Positions 1 through 12,628 of a stretch of DNA of 64,000 bases are shown one piece after another (position 1 is the stretch's first letter; the number at the start of each line of letters is the position of its first letter). Made by a program: the position numbers and the translations under genes. A model generated the notes under the pieces. It did no database searches and was not told the origin of the DNA. It worked only from the letters and a program-made list of their open reading frames with translations. Source of the DNA: Siphonodentalium dalli (Eukaryota > Mollusca > Scaphopoda > Gadilida > Siphonodentaliidae); the NCBI GenBank assembly GCA_032622095.1, contig CP136067.1, forward strand, positions 133,613,990 to 133,677,989, in the 5' to 3' direction.

Positions 1-890
1 GATTTCGCCATCAAGAGTCATTGCATGTAATTAATATATAAAAATCACGGTGTGTGTTGTCAATTTGGATTAATATTCGTAAAAAGTTACTACTTTGAAC
101 AAGATTATTCTCAATTTATATTTGAGCACGCTATCGGAGTGTTTCACATCACTTTAATACAAAATGTCATATATTTCCTTACATTCTGTATACGTGGTGG
201 CAGTGGTCAGACCGGCGTGCCTCGTAGCGAGGTGTCATAACTCTGCCTTGTAGTTTGACCTGTATGGAGCTTAAAGTGGTACTGTACGCCATTTTCAATA
301 ATTTCCCGATGATAACAGCGATCTAATATCGATAATATATAGAAAACTAAGTAATTTGAGTCGGAGATGTATTCTGTAAACGTTCAGGTTAATAGGTTAT
401 CTTAAAATCAAAGTTAATAAATATGGCTGGAGCCATAAATTAAATTACGAATTTCTGTGTACAAGACGTAATCAAAATAATTCACGGAAAGTGGATTAGG
501 CAACGCGTGGCATACATGGTCGTGTAAAAAATATGTTGATACGGGGCGTAAACTCAAGCCACTCATCGACTATGCAATGACTTCAATGAGTATATGGGAC
601 TATTGTATGAATGCAAATTAACATTTATTTGATACATTTGGTTCAAAAAATTACTCGACAACGACAATTGGTATTTTCGCATTCCGGCTAATCTTCCATC
701 CGTAACATTTCTTCGTACTCAACAGACTTTCAAATAATGGAAATCTGGTTACCTATTCTACGACTCAGAGGCTATGGAAACCAACAACAACATTTGAGTA
801 CAGTATCCCTTTAATTATGACCACATGTATAACCGATAAATGCAGGATGTGTACTCACCCCTTTACCTCTTAATGATTATATCTTGTCGG
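1..890. other. AT-rich intergenic DNA, nothing recognised
   Basis: No gene, splice-framed coding exon, RNA gene or clear repeat could be supported here. The short open frames are uncorrelated with any codon pattern or family I know. Confidence 0.5.
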
Positions 891-896
891 AAAAGC

Positions 897-1100
897 CAGA
901 TTGCACGGAGAGGCGTAACCCTTTCATGACGGGAGCTGCGCAGGTGCAGCATTAAAGATCCTGTGCCAGTGCATTATCTTAAACATGCAAGTCTCCCATA
1001 GGGAGACTCACATATATATAAGAGAATGCATTGACACAGGGATTTCGGCTTTTCGCAATATTTCAGGAAGCTCCATTGGGGACGAATATCACGTTATTTT
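897..1100. repeat. Hairpin MITE fragment (ccaatgcattctctt family)
   Basis: Positions 960-979 and 1021-1040 are inverted copies of a cctgtgccagtgcattatct-type sequence around a small palindrome (tctcccatagggaga). The leading block with gtgcagcattaaagatc (about 945-960) recurs near 15.8 kb, 40.3 kb and 51.4 kb. The hairpin core recurs at 34.99-35.26 kb, 40.33-40.41 kb, 57.78-58.01 kb and 59.74-59.89 kb. This is a non-autonomous DNA element family; no coding capacity is seen. Confidence 0.6.
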
Positions 1101-1259
1101 GAAGTGCACCAAATTTACTGATCACAGGAAAAAGTACATTAAACCATATTATTACACCCGACCAATGCATTGAAACTTCACAACCTTTTCAAAACAAGAA
1201 ATAGGAAAACTCTTATGAACCTATCGATATTTATCCACGAAGCCCTCTTTCAGAGAGGA

Positions 1260-1720
1260 GCTCCTGAGGCATTAAACTAGAAGTCCCCCACCCCATATAG
1301 ATACAACACCTTGTATACAAGCGACCGAAAAAAAACGCCCACGCAGGAAATACCCATACATAATATATAATAGAATGACATAATTTGCACTATATTTGAT
1401 CAACAATGTGTATGATTATTATCCATAGCCCCATCCCCGCCCAACCCCACCACACCCGGTAAACCAAAATAACTAATAAGACAATTATACTGAGATATAT
1501 ACTCTGAACATGTCACATTCATTTATTTTGTTATCTTCGCATATATATGTACATATCTTATATATGTTTAATTCCTTTTGTTCATGCTCATATATCTTGT
1601 CGATGAAAAGAGTAATAATCTATCTATCTAATCAATCTATCCATTCATGGAATTAAGGATTAATATATAGGTCACTGAGAGACATTAATTTGGACAGAGA
1701 AGCCGCGAATCGGCAGCACA
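1260..1720. other. Intergenic, nothing recognised
   Basis: AT-rich DNA with (tatc)-like and (tata)-like simple stretches around 1540-1640. No gene or defined element seen. Confidence 0.4.
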
Positions 1721-1907
1721 GGTGCGTCAATCTCTACCAGAGCGCACCAGTCATACTTCCTTTCTGAATCGTCAAGGGAGGTAAACCATGCATGGGGTTT
1801 GCAGGGGCGTGTCTTTAAAACGAGTTAAAATGTAAATTACAAAAAAATTAAATTTTAAAGGAGCGCGTCACTTTAAAAAAAACGCATCGCTAAATTTATG
1901 TATATAT

Positions 1908-2780
1908 CGTATACTAGCAGGGTTACCCGGCGTTTCCCAGGTTAAAGTGATGTGAAAGGTGAAAGTTGAAACCCTCTGCATATTGTGGATATATGGTGGG
2001 AATAGAGGATAATCTTGTTCAAAGCGTTACACATATTCTCATAAATTATATATCCAAATAGCATCACAAAACATGATTATTACACATGGAATATAAGTAG
2101 TAGCTCACCTTGTCGGATCGGAGCGATTGTCATTTTGTTTATCGCGATTAATCCGCCCCACCAATAAAGAACTATTTATTTATTTACAACTGCGTATACT
2201 TCAGACGTTATAACATGAACATCAGAACACATTAGTTCGCAAAAAATAAAAGACGATAATTGGGTTTTACATAGAGATGTATCAATCAATTTAGTGGGTT
2301 TGACTAAGATTTTGAGGACACCTGGTTATCATATATATATCCATGAAAATACAGATATTTTAAAGAAATACAGGTGCTCATCTGTTCATGCTATATACTG
2401 GCTAATTATTCTCAGTTTTAAAGAAATGTTGCTATGCATTTATATCAGCTACATGTGCCCGACATAGAGCGAGATTTTGAGTTGTTTATGTTAGGCGATG
2501 AGTCTGTTCTAAAACCGGAAAGATATCCTCTGTATATTGGACAGATATAACCTTGTCAGATGTCAGTATTGGAGGATCCTGAAAAGTTATATATGTTCTA
2601 TACAGACTCCGTTTTCTTTTATCTCAGAAGAAATTATATTCGACGGCACTCTGTGATCACTATTGTTGAACTGGCCTTCTATACATACATTTCCATATCT
2701 CTTGTAACGTTTGTGTGGAAACTATATTGAATGAGGCAGACTCAATTGTGTTGTAATATTAACATGAGCTATTCTAATAT
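1908..2780. repeat. Possible retroposon start plus undefined AT-rich sequence
   Basis: The string tactagcagggttacccgg at about 1911 resembles the opening of short retroposons common in invertebrates (a related opening, actagaaggtgacccgactt, occurs twice near 38 kb). The remainder to 2780 shows no gene. Assignment is by resemblance only. Confidence 0.3.
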
Positions 2781-2959
2781 TTTAACATGCACCATTATCT
2801 TCCTCGTAAAAGGTTACCACTGTTAGAACGCATTGGTGCCATCTCGATTGTACCCCGTGAAGTTATATATAGAACACAAGCAGACATATATTTGCAAATA
2901 TATCTAGGCACCAAATGTGACGTTTTTAACACGCACGATTCCTCGTATCATTTGAGAAG

Positions 2960-5865
2960 AACGTGTATGAATTTGATGTTAATTGGCACTAAACATATTT
3001 CTATCAGTTTTGTGACCCGCCCGTCCCCATTTCGGATTCAAGCGGCACCACATTTGACATCATTAAACCCCAAAATTAGACTAGTTATGGAGATGAATAT
3101 ATATAAAATTGTTGAAAATTGGCGAGTATACAAATTCGTATCAAATTTAGGGCCCCCATATCTCTCATCCAAACGGCACCAGTTTGGCGTATTTAAACCA
3201 CACGATTAGATCCCTCGAATCACGGAGAATATGTATCAGTCTGGTGGAAATCGGCGCTAAACATATTGTTTATCAATTGTTGTGTCTGTCTCACCCTATG
3301 TGGACCCCTACCTTGAATAGCACCACTTTTGACATCTCTAAACCACACATTTAGACTTCTGATATCATGGAGATCATTATTTATAAGTTTAGTACTAATC
3401 GGCGACTAAATAAAAAAAAAATTATATCAAATTTAATGCCCACCCCACACCCCACACCATCTCTGACACAAACAGCCCCAATATAGCGTCTTTAATTCAC
3501 ATGATTTGATTCCTCGTATCATGTATAAGAATGTGTATCAATTTGGTGAAAATTGGCGCTAAAATTATTGTGTATCAATTTTGGTGGCCCTCTCCTTTTC
3601 AGTGCACCCCTGACTCGAATTTAACAGTTTTAAGCCACACCATTAGACTCCTCATACCGTGTGGAGGATTTTGTATAAGTTTCGTAGCAATCGGTGACTG
3701 AACCAATTCTTATCTAATTTAGTGCCTACCCCCCCCCCAAATCACATCCAAACGACACCAATATGGCGTCTTTAAATCACACAATTAGATTCCATGTATC
3801 ATGGAGAAGAATGTGTATCAGTTTGGTGGAAATCGGCGCTAAAATAATTTTTATCAATGTTGGTGCCCCTCTCCCTTTCAGTGCACACCTGACTCGGATG
3901 ACGCCACTTTTGACAGCTTTAAGCCACCCCATTGGACTTCTCATACCGTGAGGATGATTTTATAGAAGTGTTTGTATAAAATTGGCGAGTCACACAAATA
4001 CGTATACAATTTAGGGCCTCCATATCTCTCATCCAAAACGGCACCATTTTGGCTTATCTAAACCAAACGATTAGATTTCTCGTATCACGGAGAATATAAT
4101 TTTATATCAATCTGGTGTAAATCGGCGCTAAACATATTGCTCATCTGTTTTGTGTTCCTCTCACCCTCTATGCATCATGACTCGAATGGCCCCACTTGTG
4201 ACAGCTTGTGACATCCTTAAACCACACACTTAGACTCCTGATATCATGGAGATGATTATTAATAAATTTGGTATATACTAATCGGCGACTAAACCAATGT
4301 TGATAAAATTTAGTGCTCACTAACCCCCATCTCTCACCCAAACAGCACCGCCATGGCGTCTTTAAATCACACGACAGACTCCTCGTATATTGTGGATAAG
4401 AACGCGTACCACTTTGGTGGAAATTGGCGCTAAAATTATTGCGTATCAATTTTGGTGCCCCTCTGCCCTTCAGTTCAACCCTGACTCGAATGACGCCACT
4501 TTTGACAGATTTAAGCCACACCATTAGACTCCTCATACCATGGGGACGATAGGTATTAATGTGGTGGCAATCGGCGACTAAACCCATTCAAATTGAGTGC
4601 CCCTTCACACAATCTTTCATCCAAACGACAGCAATTTGGTGTCTTTAAATCGCACAATTAAATTTCTTTTATCATGGAGCATGGGGGAGTCTGAACAAAT
4701 TTGCAGGCACGTATGCTGATTTTTGACTTTCGACCCTTGTTGGGACCCATGCACCCACCCCCGCGTCCAAATTTGTTTCCGTTTTCGGCAGTTTTTTCCT
4801 ACCATTTTTGGACACCCACCCCCCTTTTTAACACTAAAACAGAGATTTGCGGGGGGGGAATTCACTGTAAACAGCTGTATATGAATTTCTGTGCATATAT
4901 ACTATTCGTCATGGATGTTAACATTGACATTTAAATAGGAACAAGTCATTTTGGGGTCATTCGGTCTAAAAAACACATGTCTGCCAGCAACATCTTGGAT
5001 TTTAAAATTCAATCCATTAGCATGGGCTACAGGCTATACTGTTTGTCTGATTATCATGAAATTTGTCATTTATGTTAATATTGACATATAGATGTGTTTT
5101 AAGCGAAACTCATTGCAAAAACAGTCAAAAAGACTTGCAGGAAAAATATGTTTGAGTTGCGGAAAAAATTGTTTGTTGGTCCTATCGACCACCCACCCAC
5201 CCCGGAATACGTGCCCGAAAAAAACTTTTTTCCACCTGCATGGAGAAGAATATATATCAATTTGGTGGAAATCGGCGCTAAAATTAGTTTTATCAATTTC
5301 GGTGCCTCTCTCCCCTTCCGTGCATCCCTGACGCGAATGGCGCCACGTTTGACATATTTAAACAACACCATTAGATTTCTCATATCATGGCAACGATTAT
5401 ATAAAAGTTTCGTGGCAATCGGCGGCAAACATTTTTTCTGCCCCTCCCCTGTTCTGCCCCTGACGTCACTTTAGAAAATTCTAAGCTGCGCTATTATCTT
5501 TCTCGCATAAAGTTACCCCTATATAGTAGACTCATTTTGTGCCATCTAGATGGTCCCTCGGCGCTAAACTTAGTTTATCCATTTTGGTACCCCTCTCCCC
5601 TTCCACGCATCCCTGACTCGAATGGCGCCACTTTTGACATGTTAAAACCATATCATCAGATTCCTTATATCATGGGGATTATTATATATAAGTTTCGTGG
5701 CAATCGGTGACAAATTATTTTCTGTCCCTCCCCTTTTCTGCCCCTGATAACAACGGCGTCACTTTATGAAAATCCTAACACGCACCATTATCTTTCTCGT
5801 AAAAAGTTATCCCTAGTAGACCCCTTTAGTGCCATCTAGATGGTCCCCTGTAACTTTCTATAGAA
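2960..5865. repeat. Degenerate dimeric tandem array (aatcggcgctaaa units)
   Basis: A motif aatcggcgctaaa or aatcggcgactaaa recurs near 3248, 3399, 3553, 3690, 3831, 4122, 4272, 4424, 4571, 5270, 5418, 5558 and 5703, always after tatcagtttggtgga or aagtttcgtggca. Spacing is about 145 bp. The gct and gac types tend to alternate, giving a higher-order unit of about 290 bp that also carries gaatggcgccacttttgaca. Open frames across it (for example 2787-3209) are by-products. It ends in the gaca microsatellite. Confidence 0.7.
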
Positions 5866-5866
5866 C

Positions 5867-5867
<1 letters not shown>

Positions 5868-5933
<66 letters not shown>

Positions 5934-5934
5934 G
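5868..5934. repeat. (GACA)n microsatellite
   Basis: About sixteen uninterrupted copies of acag/gaca. It closes the degenerate array and is followed by tcgcacatatagatatatag, the kind of tail seen at the 3' ends of several invertebrate retroposons. Confidence 0.9.
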
Positions 5935-5989
5935 TCGCACATATAGATATATAGACGTTATACGTTTTTTAAAGTAGCGCGCTCATTTT

Positions 5990-6157
5990 AAAGGCAAGCC
6001 TTGAAATAGTGTGTCTGTCATTTACAGAATGAGGTCCTCAGAGGATGAATTTGCCAATTTGGTGATGCTAGCCCGCTATGCGGGGTAGCATCACTAAATT
6101 CACCATCTGGGGACCTCATTCTGCAAATGACACACACCTTATTTCAAGGCTTGTTTA
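5990..6157. mobile_element. Hairpin MITE (aggtcc..ggacct family)
   Basis: The sequence aaggcaagccttgaaatag at 5991 is inverted at about 6139-6157. The arms continue with catttacagaatgaggtcc at 6021 and its inverse at about 6110-6130, giving a near-palindrome of about 168 bp. The inner part (ggtccccagagggtgaattt type) is shared with the larger element duplicated at 56.7 and 58.2 kb. Confidence 0.7.
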
Positions 6158-6600
6158 AAGGTACTCAATCCGATCAGACGCTCCTAGATTACTATTTCTT
6201 TGGTTTCGGGGGTAAACAATATTTTATTCGAGTTGAGGAACTCGCCAATCATAGCTCAGAGTGATCAGATATAGATTTTTGAAGTTAGTTATTTCTTGAG
6301 ATGTGTAATAATATGTGGCCCAGAAACACGCGGTCAAACGGGGGATCTCGGACAAAATTGCGGATGAAGGTCAAATTTCGTGACACTTAATAGTTATAAC
6401 ACAGCCATATTTTGTTGAACAAAATGTTGATAAATAACAAGTTTTGTGAACTTTGATACCATAGTTGACAGTGGTTAGCATTATTTTGTTGCAATAAGTC
6501 GATTCTGATAACTAAAGCGTAGTTTGAAGAAATATTCTTGTTGTATCTTGATGATCGATGGTATGGGGGCCGTCTGATCGGATTGAGTACGAACCTTTAA
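6155..6600. mobile_element. MITE, ggtactcaatccgatc family, copy 1
   Basis: Begins aaaggtactcaatccgatca and ends with the inverse, gatcggattgagtac plus aaccttta. The interior (caaagaaatagtaatct inverse, gttgataaataac, gcaataagtcgattctgata) matches copies at 15955-16933, 29216-29677 and partial copies at 50115-50540 and 54200-54497. Flanks are tttaa-rich, so a TTAA-type target is possible but not demonstrated. Confidence 0.75.
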
Positions 6601-6664
6601 ATTAAAGATATTTTTAAATTTATATCTGTATATGTACTCGTTTTAACGACACGCCCCTGTGTGT

Positions 6665-7900
6665 GTTGGTATAGTGTGATTTATATAGTCTGTGTACAAA
6701 ATTGGAAAGTAGGAAGTTGCATGACTGACAAAACATTACTTGGAAATCACACGACATATTGTTGAAAGTGTTGTCATTATTTGATTTTCCAACCAGTAAT
6801 TAGTGGGGAATTCAGGGAAATTTGTTGTTTTTAGATCAAAAGTAGCAGATTTTTCTATTTGTGAAAGGTTTGATCTGAACATACGTTACCGGCTAAAAGA
6901 TATTTTTTTTAAACCAAGATATCTCACTGTATGGTAATAACGACGCGAGTTTAGGACACCGGTGATCCAAATATGTGGGTAACTGTCTGCTAGTATGATA
7001 ATTAATGAGGTTATGATGAATCGTGTGCGAAACACGTGATTCTTTGAAAATATCCCCGTTGATTAGCGCGATTGTAGGGATCTTCACATTTCCGTGAAAT
7101 TATTGAGTCGCTCATACTGGCAAATACGAATGGGATATATTGGCTGCTTTGTAATGTCTGCAAAGCAAAATTGCAGGTTGCTAACCAATAATGGTTTTCG
7201 GGGGACGTACGATTAAAGTTAAACAATATATTCCATAATTATATTGCATTTTAAACTGAACTGAGAATGCGCCAGGTGAACATGAAATTTGAGTAAACAC
7301 CCTTGTTCACCCATAACTGTGGCTTCCATTATTATGAGTATTACCCCCTATTCAAATATATTCAATATATAATGGTTCTGATATTTAAAGCCGCGATAAT
7401 TATATATGGCTGCAGAAAATATATACACGGACCATTCACTGGCACTATAACTGAAATTATATGCATGACTCATGTCATGATCGAAGTTAACTGGTCATAA
7501 CTTGGAGATGCATACATGTAAAAGCACCAGCCTGGAATTATATCTATGGAAGGGCAAATTGGCCATGGGCATTTGTGGTAACCATTAATATGCTACTAGT
7601 CACTAAACTCAATCGAAAATATATGTTTTGACATTTAAGTTGGTTTAATATTTAAAAATAAAATTCAGCTGATAGATTTATCAAGCAAAGAAATGGAAAC
7701 TGGTCCAGATAATTGTTCTAACATGGCTATTCGGCGCACCTACGGTTACGGCCATTATCGGCGCGAGGTGTCGAATGGATTTCGAAATGCCACATCGCGA
7801 TATTAAGTGTGGGTTTTCGTACTTCCAGAAGGATACGAGCAATGTTATGCGTTTTGATACGTTGAAATAATAGATGTATTGTGTATAGTTTCGTCCATAC
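6665..7900. other. Intergenic, nothing recognised
   Basis: No gene-like exon or defined repeat. The short frames on both strands overlap each other and match nothing I know. Confidence 0.4.
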
Positions 7901-7939
7901 AAATCGATATTATGACAAAAAGTTTAAATTTGTATGTGA

Positions 7940-9010
7940 AAATATCGATTTCTTTTCAATTTCTGGCCTCCAGTTTAGCTGCCATCTTGACCTTGAGTAT
8001 CAATTGCCAAACTCAAATGAATACTTCATATCAATATTCCATATCAACATGTAATGGTGGGTAGAATTCGCGAAACAATAACGCCCGTCGTAATAAATTA
8101 AAGGAATGTAAGGGTGATTTTAAATATCGGTCGCCATTTTGGCCGCCATCTTAGATTTGGAAAACCTTTTCTTGCATGGGATGAAAGGTAATAACTTCAC
8201 CACAGTATTTCCAACCCAGCTGTAAGCATGGGTGGAGTTGTCATGATGTGAATATGAGGGATTATTGTGGGCGCCATTTTGGATTTGGGGGACTTTTATT
8301 TGGATGCAATATAAGGACAGTTATTCGACTCAGTTTTCCAACTCACAATAGTAAGCAGGTGTGGAGTTGTCGTGACAATAACTCTCACTGATGTTAAAAT
8401 CAGCGATTATCGGCGATTTTTCTATTTCTGGTGGCCATTTTGGCCTCCATCTTGGATTTGGGTGAATATTCCTCAACTCAGGTATAAAAGGAATCCTAGC
8501 CAGGGTATCTCATGCACATATATAATCATGGCTGGAGTAATAATAGCAATAACACTCATTGATTCGAAACAGACATTGCGTTATTAGCGTCCTTTTGGCT
8601 TTGATCGGATTATACCGGCATTTGGGAAAACGTGATATCGGACAAAAATGTCCGGCAAGGAATGTATATTATGGTCCCCGTGTATTCGCCAATGATTCTT
8701 CTAGACGATAAATTTATAAAATCGCGTCAAGATGCCAATGTTTTCCCACAGAGACAAACGAAATGTGGTGAAATGTCCGAAAAAAAGCAAATTTTCACAT
8801 TTCGGCGGCCATCTTGGCCGCCATATTGGATTTTTGTGTCGGATTTTTGGCTAATTTGTAAGGGTTGTATATTACCATAACGAATCGAACGGAAAACAAG
8901 ACCACATGTGACATCATCTTTACTATAACGGCGATCAAATAGACCTGGTGCATATAACAAAAATGGCCGCCATGATGGACGCCATCTTGTCTGGAGTTTC
9001 TGCGGCCACT
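7940..9010. repeat. Degenerate array with gccattttggccgccat motif
   Basis: Variants of ggccattttggccgccatct followed by tggatttgg occur near 8130, 8270, 8430, 8800 and 8960 (the last with an inverted element), and a weaker form occurs near 7970. Between them are shared phrases such as gtggagttgtc and caataactc. Spacing is irregular (about 140-350 bp). It is an old divergent tandem repeat with no coding signal. Confidence 0.6.
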
Positions 9011-9910
9011 TTTTTTTCTTGTTAACAACCGAAAAAAAAAAGTGGCGACATTAATAAAGAAAATTAGTTGGGTGAAGTTGAGTCCTGGAGGGGGGGGGGG
9101 TGCAGAGGTCTACCAATATCTCCTGGACTAATTGAAAACATTACTGTAATCACTGACACTCACATCATTATTCCGCTGTATTGTCGGTCATTAGTGCAGC
9201 GGCCAAACGTCAAAAGTGGTCGGGTACCCCTACCCACGGTAGAACAAGTTAAAACCAACTTTTTTTAAAGGAGAAATATATACTGTTGACGAAAATGATA
9301 GTGACAAAAAACGGAATTGGTGGTGGCTATTCTCAAATCGACGATGAACGATACCCACCCGAGTGACTTTTTCCAGAAATTAACGATTTTGGTAAAGTGA
9401 GCCTGCGGCTATGTCCTAAGTTATTTGCCCACATTGTTGGTCTTAAAATTACTACAGCATACCATATCTGTACCTGATATGCAAAAATGTTGGTTAATTT
9501 AGATTTTCCTGCCATTTGGAGCCGAAACATTTATTTTTTGTTGAAAAATCGCTCTTTTTCACAAAAATAATATTTTTCAAACATTATCATTCAAACGGAT
9601 ATCGCAATACTGCTCATACATAGTCCATATGGTGTAGTATTTGTCTGACATGAATATGAAGAAAGAAGTTAACAGAAATGTGGAACGGTTTGCGAGATAT
9701 TGGATTTTAGCTACCCCTCCCCAAACACGTTTTTGGTCGAAAAAATACATATTTTTGATAACGACATTACAAACATTTTCTAATTGATCTGAATGGGACC
9801 CAATATGAATCTTGTACTAAAAGTTTTGTCCAGAGATACCGTTTAATTGATTACAGATGTGTTCAGTCCCCCAGTTACAACAACAACAATTATTTTATTG
9901 ATAACAGGTA

Positions 9911-10265
9911 ATTTTGCATGCATTAACATCGATGTTAAGAACTAAAACCTTTGTTATAAACAACACGTGACCAACTATATAATTCATATAGCTCAGAAGT
10001 TATCTGGACATCACAAGTAGAAAGAATCTGACAGAAATTGTGAACGGTTTTCCAGATATTGGAATTAGGTACCTCCCCCGGACGCGATTTGGTAGAAAAA
10101 ATACATATTTATGATAACGACACCTTTCTAAATGATTCTAATGGGCATCTAATCATGATTCGTGTGATGAAAACCTGATCCGTAGACACCGTGAGCGTGG
10201 TTATAGATGTCATCAGGTTTCCAAACCCCCAGTTACAACAACAACAAAACATTTTATTTGTAACA
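9911..10265. repeat. Second partial unit of left inverted arm
   Basis: The phrases aagaatctgacagaaattgt, gaaaaaatacatatttatga and cagttacaacaacaacaa repeat those at about 9655-9900 in the same order, so the inner part of the left arm is tandemly duplicated with a period of about 355 bp. The right arm shows no matching second unit. Confidence 0.6.
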
Positions 10266-10449
10266 TGTAATTTTATATTAACACATATCGACTTTGAGGA
10301 ACTAAAGTATTTGTTCTAAACGACACATAATATAGACTAACATAATCATACAGAACAAAATCATTGTTGCTTCCATAGTGATTGTTAGAGTCCCTCTAAA
10401 TCGACCAAATTATAGAAACAATTGATATTGTATTTTATATCTCATAACC

Positions 10450-11350
10450 TAGTTTGACCAAGGTTGAGGCATTAGTTCAAATATGTTCTATGTTTTGAGC
10501 CCCACCCCCTGCCCTATTAGAAGTCTTGAACACACCACGAACTGAAAGAATATGATCTCAATATTAAGAATCATGTAACTACAAAGGACAGTTACATACG
10601 GAAATACACAATGTCTATGGATGGGTTTTTCCCCGAAATAGTGTGGCACTTTACAAAACGAGGTTGCGTGGTAAATATGAAGGGCAAATTTTCTATTTTT
10701 TCGAGAACACTCTACCCGATTTAAAGACTTGAACACAATACGAAATGAAGCTATATGCTCTCTATATTAACTGAGAGTGTGACTGGAATGTATTACTATC
10801 AGAGAATACATAATTTGTATGGGTGGGTTGTGTCTGTGTCGCTTTACACAAAGTGACTGATAAATAAGAAAGACGAATTTGCTATGTATTGAGGACCCCC
10901 CCCCCCCCAACACAATTGAAGTGCTAAAGTTGAACAAACCACTAACTGAAATGATTGCTGTAAATATTGACTGAGGATATGGGCAAAGGGTAGTTGTATC
11001 GGGACATACATATTGTTGATGGATGGTTGGTTGGTTCCCGAAAGCCTTTAGCACTTTACAAAAATAGGATGGCAAACGCCAAAGGCGAATATTTTTTGTT
11101 TTGTTGGACCCCTTTATAAGCTCATTTAAACTCTTGAACACACCATGCGCCGAATATATATGCTTTTATTATTAACTCACAGTGTGAACGAATATACAAT
11201 TTATATGGGTAGTTTGGTTCCCAAAATCCTAGGGTACTTTACAAAAGGCGGCTGGCAAATACCAAAGCTGAATATTTTATTTGAGCACCCTACTCCATTT
11301 AAAGTCTTAAACACACCAATGGATGGATATGTTCTCAATATTAACTGAGG
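10450..11350. repeat. ~195-bp satellite array, left block
   Basis: The phrase cttgaacacaccacgaactg recurs in diverged form near 10540, 10730, 10935, 11132 and 11308. Each copy is followed by tatgctctcaatattaactg, then gtatgggtgggttggtt, then cactttacaaaaagcggctg. Spacing is 176-205 bp. The frames on both strands are by-products. Confidence 0.8.
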
Positions 11351-11360
11351 GGTTACGTAG

Positions 11361-11585
11361 CGATTCTCCGAAGACCCATAACTCCGAAGGTCCGATTCTC
11401 CGAAGGTTCGATTCTCCGACGCCCCGATTCTCCGAAAGCCCATAACTCCGAAGTCCCGATTCTCCGAAATCCCATAACCCCGAAGACCCATAACTCCGAA
11501 AGCCCATAACTCCGAAGGCCTATAACTCCGAACGCCCATAACTCCGAAGGTCTATAACTCCGAAGGGCCGATTCTCCGAAGATCA
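11361..11585. repeat. 16-bp minisatellite (left terminus)
   Basis: Two 16-bp variants, one starting gattctccgaa and one starting ataactccgaa, are interspersed. Each ends in a variable ggccc-like core. All three frames on the minus strand are open, so the 112-aa, 77-aa and 66-aa frames (rich in F-G-V/R-S-Y-G) come from the repeat. Confidence 0.85.
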
Positions 11586-12337
11586 TGTTTTATCGCTTAC
11601 TAAATAGTGTACAGTCCAGTGGCGGAGTCAATGGGGCCCTAGGGAAGACCGCCCCAAAAAAAACATGTCATATCCCCCCCTGGAATCCGGAATCCAGCTT
11701 CAAATTTACCATGGAATCCGGCGTCCAGCTTCAAATTGACACTGGAATCCGGCGTCCAGTTTCAACTTAACCCTGGAATCCGGGGCCCTCATATATTGGA
11801 AACGTTAACTATGTATTATAATAAGGCGATATCTACACCACCAGTAGTGTGCGACAAGCCTTAATTTTCCACAGAATGCTTAAATTTATGTAAGAAATAC
11901 AATTATTTTGCCACAATGTACGTCTTAATACAATTAATATGATTAAACTGTGCACATCCGACTGCATTGGGGTGATTTGATGCAATCAAGTTCATTTTAT
12001 ATATGAAAAAGAACAAGTTCTTCCCCGTTCACCCCTGTACATTTTACTCTGGCATCTCATGGGCTAACGTAACGTTATAGTATCTGGTGTATAGTCAGTG
12101 GCGGGCCAGGATTCCCATTTAGGTGGGGGCAGTAGGAAAAGTTTGAATATTTTGATGCCCCATGAACGATTTCCGGGCGTTTACATGACATTGGACATGT
12201 TTTGGTAGGGGCCCATATTGTCTGAAATAGCAAGTAGAGGTTTAATAGGGGCAGTATGAATTTTGGGACCCCTTGGCTTCACCACTGCATGGTCTGTACA
12301 CTATTTAGTAAACGATAATACCCCGATAAAACAAAAT

Positions 12338-12626
12338 CTTCGGAGAATCGGACCTTCGGAGAATCGGACCTTCGGAGTTATGGGCCGTCGGAGAATCGGG
12401 CCTTCAGAGTTATAGGTCTTCGGAGAATCGGCCCTTCGGAGTTATAGGTCTTCGGAGTTATAGGTCTTCGGAGAATCGGCCCTTCTAAGTTATGGGCTTT
12501 CGGAGAATCGGATCTTCGGAGTTATGGGCCGTCGGAGAATCGGGTCTTCGGAGTTGTGGGCCGTCGGAGAATCGGGTCTTCGGAGTTGTGGGCCTTCGTA
12601 GTAATAGGTCTTCGGAGAATCGGTCT
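12338..12626. repeat. 16-bp minisatellite (right terminus, inverted)
   Basis: This is the inverse complement of the left array: cttcggagaatcggac and cttcggagttatgggc units, with a few substitutions. Confidence 0.85.
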
Positions 12627-12628
12627 GA

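Larger units (their letters stand above)
1801..6664. mobile_element. Composite region bounded by inverted caggggcgtgtc termini
   Basis: The sequence near 1802 reads caggggcgtgtctttaaaac and its inverse, with one or two changes, ends at about 6663. A second inverted block follows inside each terminus: an a/t-rich run with gagcgcgt near 1860, and agtagcgcgctc inverted near 5972-5984. CAGGGGCG termini are common in hAT-type elements, but no convincing 8-bp target duplication is visible, so the family is left open. The interior is filled by a degenerate repeat array, a gaca microsatellite and two further MITEs. No transposase frame is seen. Confidence 0.4.
11351..12628. mobile_element. Nested element with inverted 16-bp minisatellite termini
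   Basis: Its ends are arrays of a 16-bp unit, about 14 copies at 11361-11585 and about 17-18 inverted copies at 12338-12626. Next inside is an inverted pair, atgttttatcgcttactaaa (11585) and its inverse near 12300-12335, extended by tagtgtacag. The middle carries ccagtggcggagtcaatggg-like and gtcagtggcgggccagg-like blocks and a run of tggaatccgg repeats (11680-11785). It splits the ~195-bp satellite. No transposase seen. Confidence 0.7.

Noticed and set aside
2787-3209. 140-codon + strand frame
   Set aside because: Overlaps the degenerate aatcggcgctaaa array; no family resemblance.
11201-11586. Three overlapping minus-strand frames rich in FGVMGLRSYG
   Set aside because: All three minus-strand frames are open through the 16-bp minisatellite, so openness carries no information.
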